From Paguma larvata (taxonomy: Eukaryota > Chordata > Mammalia > Carnivora > Viverridae), in contig JAINVK010000882.1 of assembly GCA_030068075.1 (NCBI GenBank), positions 558,001-622,000 of the forward strand: a DNA stretch of 64,000 bases, in the 5' to 3' direction. The position numbers and the translations under genes were made by a program. Below, one piece after another: positions 57,005 through 64,000 of this stretch (positions are counted from its first letter, which is position 1; every line of letters begins with the position of its first letter). The notes beneath the pieces were generated by a model, which made no database searches, had not been told where the DNA came from, and was given only the letters and a program-made list of their open reading frames with translations.

Positions 57005-57700
57005 CCGCCCGGCCGCGCAGCCCAGGTAGGGCTCAGCCGTCCTCGGCCTCCGCCAGTTTCTCAGGGCTGCCTGGGCTCCCTCCCATTTGCTCCCAACACA
57101 TTTAAACATGTTTAGAACTTCCGTCCTCCCCCACACTTCCCCCGCGGCCCCCGGTTAAAAAGCAAATGAGGCTGGAAATCGGGGTTTGGGTTACAGGGCG
57201 CCCTGGGAGTTGTGTTCCTGAAGTAACACGGAGCACAAACATTAGCAGGTACGGCGCATCTGTGAGTTATTTCCCAGTCTCCAAGGGGAAGGGGGAAAAC
57301 CCCAACCATCCTTAAGTGAGACCAGAATTCTTCTATATTTCTGCCTTGACAGCTCGGGGGAAAAAATTGCCAAAAACCAGAGGCGCTGCTGAGTGTTGGC
57401 GTGGGAATGTTAGTTTAGTCAGAGACTTGCTCTGGGCCATTTAAATAAAAACAGGCACTTTGGTGGCAAACGCCAGTGGGACGTGCCTGGGATTGGAGCT
57501 CTGTGCCCAGAAAGGGAGTTTTGTGACCTCCCTCTCCCCCGCCCTCCCCGCCCCCCCTCCTCGCTTCTCCAGCCTCCTTATCATCACAATCAGCGTCTCG
57601 CTGGTAAACATTCGTGCAATAATTTTCAAAAATCAGCAAGGAAAGTCAAGCCTTTCATGTGGCCGAGAGTGCGTTGGGCCAGCTGGAGGCCAGGGCTCCC
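56860..57700. promoter_or_regulatory. Candidate upstream NOTCH1 regulatory block
   Basis: AT-richer non-coding DNA about 5.2-6 kb above the NOTCH1 start, in an otherwise GC-rich region. Contains an RBPJ site CGTGGGAA (57400-57407), a GATA site CTTATCA (57577-57583), a forkhead site GTAAACA (57604-57610) and a TTTAAATAAAAACA stretch (57440-57453). Not a repeat I recognise. Function inferred from motif density only. Confidence 0.45.
56973..57003. repeat. Poly(C) run of 31
   Basis: Uninterrupted C run about 195 bases from the poly(G) run and complementary to it. Confidence 0.9.
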
Positions 57701-58183
57701 CAGCAGCCCCCCCCCCGCCCCCCACCGAGCCTGTCTCCAAAGCTGCCTCGGCGGCGGCTCCGGGGTCCCTGCACAGCGTTAGTCATGGGACTATCACTCG
57801 GGCAGAGGGACGAGACAATACTTGCAGGGAGGTGAAAGCCAGCGGCCGAGACGGGACCGGGTCGTGTGTTCCCAGGGCCCCCGCAGCCCCCGGGACTTGG
57901 CCATGGAGCCCAGGGCCACCGCCCCGCCTTGCCCGGGACGCTGGTTCCTGGCCAAAGCCACTGCACTGGGGACTTGCGTTCAGGCCGGTGCCCTGCTCTG
58001 GGTGGGGGCCAGGTGTGGGCTGAGCACCCACCATGTGGACGCCTCGCCCCGTGGCTACCCCACGAGGCTGGGTGGGGAGGGACTCAGCGGTTTTCGTCAC
58101 TGATCGGTTCTCATGCAGGAGGGAAAGCTGCTTCCCGGAGTGGGGCAGGGGTGACAGGCCCCGGGGCCCTGCCAGTGCGGAGC

Positions 58184-58249
58184 GAGTGTGCGACAAGGGC
58201 GTGCCACGCACCTTTCGAGTGTGCGACAAGGGCGTGCCACGCACCTTTC
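58184..58249. repeat. Perfect 33-base tandem duplication
   Basis: Unit starts GAGTGTGCGACAAGGGCGTG and ends GCACCTTTC; two identical copies back to back (58184-58216 and 58217-58249). Its perfection means it is recent or assembly-made. Confidence 0.95.
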
Positions 58250-59382
58250 GGCCACTGCAGGCAAGCCGGGAAGCCCCCCCCCCCCCCGCCCCGTGCTGGG
58301 GAGGTGCACGCACCTGCGCCCTCCCAGAGGCCCTCACGAGTGGGGGCGGCTACCTGGCCTCCTCGCCCAGAGCTGGAGGGTCCCGAGTGTGGTCATGCGA
58401 ACGGGGCTTCTCGCTCAGCCCAGCGAGCCTTGGAGTTCACTCGGGAGAAGGACAAGAAGCAGCCGACGCTGACTCTGTTGAGCCGCGCCCACTGACGGCC
58501 CCGCACCCAGGGAGCCCGGGGAACTCGTGAACCTCCGCGACCCCGACCCGGGCTGCCGCAGAGGGCCCGCCCGTCCCCGGGAACCGGGCACGCCGGGACG
58601 TCATCTGCCGTCCGTCCATCCGTCTGTCTGCGCGCCTGGGCCCCTCCCCCAGGTCAGCGGTCGCACACCTGGTCCTGTGTGGAGAGGCCGCTCGAGCACC
58701 AGCCTCTCCCCCCGGCGGAGCCTGGTCCCCCGGCTGACCCCGGCCTGGGCGGAGGGGCGGACACAGGGAGGCTGTGGATGGGTTTGAGCCAGGGGCGCTG
58801 GGGAGCCGGCTGGGCTCTGCAGGGAGCGTGACGGGTTTCCTGCTGGGCCGGCGAGAGGGCCTTTGGTGGACTCAGTGTACTTGCGGGGTGCTTTCCCGCT
58901 GCCCTGGACCGTGACCCCGAGCATCCCTTCCGGGTGGCCCTCCGTGGGTGGGGGGGGCAGTGCACATGCTCCGGAGGGGTGATAGGCGGGGGTGTGCAGG
59001 CGGGGGGGGGGTGCAGCGTCCTGGTGGGAGTCAGTGCAGGAGGCTTCTCTGAGGAGGTGACCCAGGAGCAGAGACCCAAAGAGGCCAGGACCCCACGTGC
59101 AGGTGATGGGGAAGAACATTCTGGAAGAGCAGCTCCCTGCCCTCCCTCCGGTACTGTCCTCACCCTGCCCCCTGCTTCTACGGGGGCCCTCCCCGGATGC
59201 CAAAAGGGATCGGCAGCTGCCAGCGCTCACGCGTGCCTTAGCCCGTGGGCCGTGGCAGAGGCAGGCTCGCACTGGGTCCTTTGGTTAAAATCTGGGTGAG
59301 TTCCGTGGTGTCCGAGTGCCATGTCTCCGTGGCTCTGTCGCCTAAGAGGTGAGTCCTGGTTTGTCGTTTGCTGCTCGTGGAG

Positions 59383-59767
59383 TGTTACGAGTTGGACTGC
59401 GTCCCCAAAGAGATGTTGGGTGGGTTCTCCTGGGATCTGTGGCTGAGCCCTTACCTGGAAGTAGGGTCCCTACGGACGCACTCAAGAGGAGCAGGCTGGA
59501 GCAGGGTGGGCCCTCACCCAGTGGCTTGTGTCCTGAGGGGAGGGACATTTGGACACGAGACTCAAGGGAGACCACGCGACGACCCATGGGGAGGCAAGCG
59601 CAGGAACCCGGAGGACAGCCCTCCCGTTGCGGGAAGGACCCCCACAGCCTCTGGAGAGAGTGCCTCAGTTTCGGACTTTGGGCCCCAGAACTGGGAGAGA
59701 ATACGGCACTGTTGTCCGAAGACCCCAAGCTCATGGTCCCTTGTTACTGCGGCCCCAGAGGACTAAC
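59383..59767 (+). mobile_element. Old LTR relic (MaLR-like), forward
   Basis: About 385 bases starting TGTTACGAGTTGGACTG and ending in CGGCCCCAGAGGACTAACAT, with the internal AAGTAGGGTC and GTGGGCCCT landmarks of a common mammalian solo LTR. It is diverged and has no internal coding part. The family name is from memory. Confidence 0.55.
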
Positions 59768-60733
59768 ATGAGTGGTGACAGCGTGTGCATCTCGTCCTGG
59801 GCACGGGGCTGCGAGGGCGGCAAGGGGGGCGAGGGGAATGGGGGCGTCCGGGAGGGGGGAGAAGGTCCCCGCCCCCGAGACCGCTGTGGCCACGTGGACA
59901 AGCCAGTCCCTCTTCGGATGAAACGAAATGTCCAGATCCCGGACGTCTGTGACTTATTGTCACGGGGAGCAGGGAAAGCACCTCTCTGGGGGCCACAGGG
60001 CTCCGTGCTCCGTGTCCACGGTCCTTGGTACCCGATCACACCACTTCGGGCCACAGGGAGGGCTGACAGATGGCCTGTTCGTCCCCCAGGCGGGCAAACA
60101 CTCTGTCAGACTTGAACTTGCTTTGTCCCGGAACTCAGGCCAGACTGGGCCGACCCTCTGCCTGAGGCGGGAGCTCCAGGCTTTTCCAGAAGAACCGTGA
60201 GGGCAAGCTGTGTCTCTGAGCTGGGACCTCTGCCCCTGCCTTCTCCATCCAAGCCCAGGCCAACCCTCCCCAGGAAGGACCGAGCGGCCGAGGTGAGTGG
60301 CAGTCGGCGAGGGGGGTTCACACTCCCGGGGACTCAGGGAGAAGTCAGGAGAGCCCACGTGCCCGGCTTGCCCACCGTTCCCCTCTCCTCGGGGAGACAC
60401 TCCTCGTCGGAGGCCTGGCTGAGCCCCCCCAAAGGAGCCAGGCTTCCCGCTTCTGCAGAAAGAGGAAGTGTTGGTTTTCTGGAATCTCCGTGAGCCGGCT
60501 CCTTGAAAGCCTAGCCTGGGCCATGCCTGGGTTCCCTCAGGGTGCTGTCTGGTCCCCACCCTGACTCGAGGAGCCTCAGGAGAGCGGGTGAGGGGGACTC
60601 AGCCAGCTCTGTGGTCGCCCAGTCTCCCAGCCCACGGACGTGACTGTACGCGGAGCCCCCGCACCGTCATCTTGGCCTTTCCGTAGTGGCTCCATCTTCT
60701 CACGCAAAGGCGTGGAATTCGGGCTCCAAAGGA

Positions 60734-60903
60734 GAGGGGCGCGTGGGGAGGCCGAGTCAGCAAAGCGTCCAACTTTGGCTCAGGTCATGATCTCGCGGTT
60801 TGTGGGTTCGGGCCCCATGTCGGGCTGTGTGCTGACAGCTCAGAGCCTGGAGCCTGCTTCGGATTCTGTGTCTCCCTTTCTCTCTGTCCCTCCCCCACTC
60901 GTG

Positions 60904-60935
<32 letters not shown>

Positions 60936-60957
60936 AAACATTAAACAAAACAAAAGA
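60734..60957 (+). mobile_element. CAN SINE (felid SINEC_Fc-type), forward orientation
   Basis: tRNA-derived head from [22 protein letters not shown]-box-like GGGTTCGGGCCC, then AGAGCCTGGAGCCTGCTTC, a (TC)n stretch at about 60901-60931 and an A-rich tail. Same family as the copy at 34.25 kb. Slight loss at the head. Confidence 0.88.
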
Positions 60958-62524
60958 AAACAAAGGAGACTGTGGACAGCAGGGACGTGGTCCCTGTGAA
61001 GTGGCCCCGGCTGCTGCTCACAGCTGCCGGCCTTGGCCGAGCTCCTGTCCCTGCAAGGGGTCCAGACGGGCCCGTGCTCAGCACTATGGGGGTGAGGGCA
61101 GGGCTCCCCAGAGGCGCCTCCACCCCTAACGCAGGCCCGGGGGCTCTGACGACACACAGAAGAAGTGCCTGTGTCCCTGAGAACGTGTCTCTGCTGGGGG
61201 TCGTAGGCAGTAGAACTTTATGCTTGTTCGTTTTGTTTCAAAATTTTTAATGGGGGGATGCCCCACAGTGCTCCTCCTCCTGAGCCTTCCGTAAACACTC
61301 CACCGACTGCTGGACCCCCTGTTATGGGGAGAAAGTGTGGTCATTTTCATAATTTTTCATCCAACATCGTTTACCCCGCTGGGTCGGGCCTCACTCTTGA
61401 GGGCTGGGGTTGGGAGACCGTTTGCCCCGGGAGCCGTGGCGCCCGGCATCGTGTAGACGGACAGACGCTCAGAGCGCGGACGAGTGAGAACAACGGGGCG
61501 ACTTTCTGAGCCAGCGCACCGCCTCCTGCCCGCCCGTCTCCCGTCCCGCGGCCCGCGCGCAGTCTGGGAGCTCGCCCCTGCAGCCCGGGGTCCGCAGTGT
61601 CCTCTGGTCAAAAAGGCTCTGGGTGCGGGGTGGGCCGGAAGTCACACACTTTTGTGTGTAAAAAAGTATAACCGGGAAATACAATTAAGTTTATTTTTCC
61701 TCAGTTGGTGTTGACGTGAGAAAAAAAAAAAAAAAGTAGCATCTCACAGAGAGACCTAAGAGCAAAAGCCGGGGAGGCCCGGCCCTTACCCGTTGATGGT
61801 GTGGCCCAGCCTCAGGGTTCTCTGCCTCGGTTTCCCCTTCTGGGAAGCTGAGACGCTGAGGCTGCCCTCCCCAGGCCCCAGCTAGATGTGGCCAGAACAC
61901 CGCCTCGGAGGCTGTGTTCTGGGCGGCCGTCCCCGAGTCTCTGCCCGCCGGGTCCCTGGCCTCGGCCTGTGTGGCTCGGGGGCCGAGGCCCTCCTGCCTC
62001 TCCTGAGCGGAGGGCCCGTCCTGCTGGCGGGGGTCCCGCTGGGGTGGGGCTGGAGGGGGGCTGGCCAGGACTGGGCTTCCCCCATTGCACGGCACCTCCC
62101 CTCTTCAGGGCCTCGCTCAGGACGGGGCCGCACATGCCACGGGGGCAATGGTGGTGGGGGAGGGTGACAGAAGCCTCCAGGAACCGGTTCCTCCCCCTCT
62201 GTCCAGCGGGAAGCCGTCCCTCGGGCTCCCGGGGTCCCCACTGGGTGTCCTCGGGAGCGCCCACAGCACAGCCCCAACATCACGGAAGTCACACACACAC
62301 ACGTCGTTCAGACAGAGCGAAGGGACCAAGACAGGCAGTGTTCCAAAGTCCCTGAGTCTCTCGGAACCTCCTTTGTCCAGCTGGAGGAGGCCCTGGGCTG
62401 CGGTGAGGAGGACTTCCAGAGTGGCAGTTTCCAGAATCAGCCCTAAAGCCTGAGGGAGGGCTTCAGGGTCGGACCCCCGACCCGCATCTCCTCGTGGCTG
62501 CATCGGGCAAGCCCAGGGGCGTAG

Positions 62525-62580
62525 GTGGGTGACTTTCCTGCTCTGAGCCTCGGGCCCTCATCTGTAGCACGGACTCACTC
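62525..62580 (+). mobile_element. MIR SINE fragment (upstream region)
   Basis: GTGACTTTCCTGCTCTGAGC and CCCTCATCTGTAGCACGG; short remnant. Confidence 0.4.
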
Positions 62581-64000
62581 CTGGGACCGAGGGCCGAGGG
62601 GGCGTTCTGTGCGTCTGGGCCTGGCTCTCGGGCGGCAGTGGACGGCTGTGGTTTGGGGACCCACTACTGCCCGGGTCATCTCTCCCTGTGTCGGGACTTC
62701 CAGATCCGAGTGTCGGCATGCGGCCCCGGGCTGGCCGGGACAGTCCATCTACCACAAGCGTTGCTGAGCTGGGGGGACACAGGCTGTCTTTGCCAAACTG
62801 TGGGGAGCGGAACCTGAGGAGCCCAGAGACAAAGCCCAGATGGCATCCCTGGGTCCCCTGGATCCAGCCACACCTGAAGCCGTTACTAATAACCCCGCTT
62901 ATCTTTTCAGGGAAACCCCGGGTACAAAGCAGTGAAGTTTTCGTCTTCTCCTTTTATTCACGATGGCCCTGCTAGAGGCTGGGCAAGACCGTCCCACCCG
63001 CGAGACTCCTGGGAAACAGACCCCAAGAAGGGTACGGGGGCCCGTCCCCCTCCTCAGCCCTCTCCAGAAGCCCCCCGGCTGGAGCAAGTCGCTGCCTGCC
63101 CGAGCTGGCCTGCTAAGGGGTCAACCAGCAACTCCTCCTCGAGGCCCGCTCGCCACCCTCCCTGGACTCTGTGCCCCTGCCTCTCCAGCCTGAGAAAGCC
63201 CCTGTGGCTGGCGACCTCAGGCTTAGGGCGGCCCCCTGGCCCAAGCCTGGCACCGCGGACGCTCCACCCGCCCGCCCTCTCCCCGCTCACTCGGCCCAGC
63301 CGGCGGCCGCACCACCGGCCCCCTCCCCGCCCAGGCCCGGCGGTGGGCACCCACCCTCCACACGCGGACGCCCCGCCCGCCCCCCTGCACACTTCCTCCA
63401 CGCGGGCCCGGCGGGAGCTGTTCAGCCAGGCAGCTGGTCGAGGGGAGGGTGTGCGCTCCACTCGGGAAGCGGCCCGGGCTCGGCGTTCTCCCACACGCTG
63501 AACCGTGCCCGCCACCTCCGTCCCAGGGCCGAGCAGGTGTTTCCGCAAGAGGCGCTCGGGGGACCTCAGAGCCTCGCGGCAGGAATCGGAGGCCCCCGCC
63601 GGCCCCCAGCCAAGCCACAGGTTCTGTTTACCCTCAGGAGAAAATTCCCACCTTGGCAGCCAGGCTGCGGCATGTCCCCTGGAGGCCCCGGGGCCGCTGC
63701 CCAGCCCAGCCCCGCGCCCAGCCTGGGAGCCGGCCAGAGCCAGACAGACGGGCCTGGCCCTTGGCTCTTCCCTGTAGAGAGGGCCAGGGATACCCGCCCC
63801 CCCCCCCAGGTCACAGCCTCACCTGGCACTGGGCTCTTCAGCCGCTGTCCACAGGGGGTTCTGGGCCCCCGTCCCCAGCATCCTGCTCCACCCCAGGAAG
63901 GCCAGACCTCCCGGGGACAGGAAACGTCCCCCTAGGACTGTCCCCTCCCTCCCTGGCAGGAGAAGGCCTGGGTTTGAGGCTTTATTCTGCCACTCGCCGG

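Larger units (their letters stand above)
52151..64000. other. Region upstream of NOTCH1
   Basis: No protein gene supported. Holds the candidate regulatory block at 56.9-57.7 kb, a 33-base duplication, the LTR relic, one SINE and an AT-rich patch at 61640-61740 ending in a 17-A run. Human has non-coding RNAs (NALT1 and others) in this interval; I cannot place their exons from sequence alone. Confidence 0.55.

Noticed and set aside
60901..60931. (TC)n microsatellite as an independent feature
   Set aside because: It is the usual CT-rich part of the CAN SINE that contains it.
62932..63935. Overlapping plus-strand frames at the right edge as a gene
   Set aside because: Proline/arginine-rich with no domain, no splice structure and no family match.

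Overview
The window is vertebrate nuclear DNA, very GC-rich, from a carnivoran and most probably a cat-family (felid) genome. The lineage call rests on two tRNA-Lys-type CAN SINEs, one near 34.25-34.46 kb (reverse) and one near 60.73-60.96 kb (forward). Both end in the AATAAA/CGTTAAAA-type tail that I associate with the felid SINEC_Fc group.

One gene dominates: NOTCH1, on the minus strand, complete from start codon (51713) to distal poly(A) signal (about 8923). All 34 coding exons could be placed with splice junctions. Joined, and corrected for one extra base, they give about 2573 residues: signal peptide, 36 EGF repeats, three LNR modules, heterodimerisation domain with furin site RRRREL, one transmembrane helix, RAM, ankyrin repeats, a transactivation region and a C-terminal PEST degron. 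Intron 1 is 1.7 kb and intron 2 is 16 kb; most other introns are 0.1-2 kb. All introns are GT-AG except intron 18, which is GC-AG. Exon 16 is 121 bases instead of the expected 120, which breaks the frame; a miscounted G run in the assembly is the likeliest cause.

Layout. 1-8.9 kb: DNA downstream of NOTCH1, with a CpG-rich left edge (possibly the neighbouring promoter), old transposon pieces and MIR fragments. 8.9-10.67 kb: NOTCH1 3' UTR with two miR-34 seed matches, alternative poly(A) signals and a minisatellite. 10.67-33.76 kb: exons 34 to 3. 33.76-49.90 kb: intron 2, which holds a SINE, LINE 3' ends and several AT-rich, motif-dense blocks that look like enhancers. 49.9-52.2 kb: exon 2, intron 1, exon 1 and a CpG-island promoter. 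52.2-64 kb: upstream DNA with a strong candidate regulatory block at 57.1-57.7 kb, an LTR relic and a SINE, and no protein gene I can support.

I see no undescribed multigene system here. The points worth following up are details of NOTCH1 itself (GC-AG intron, duplicated exon 11 splice donor, exon 16 indel, felid-side expansions in the transactivation domain) and the candidate non-coding regulatory blocks. Motif calls and repeat family names come from reading and memory, not from searches.
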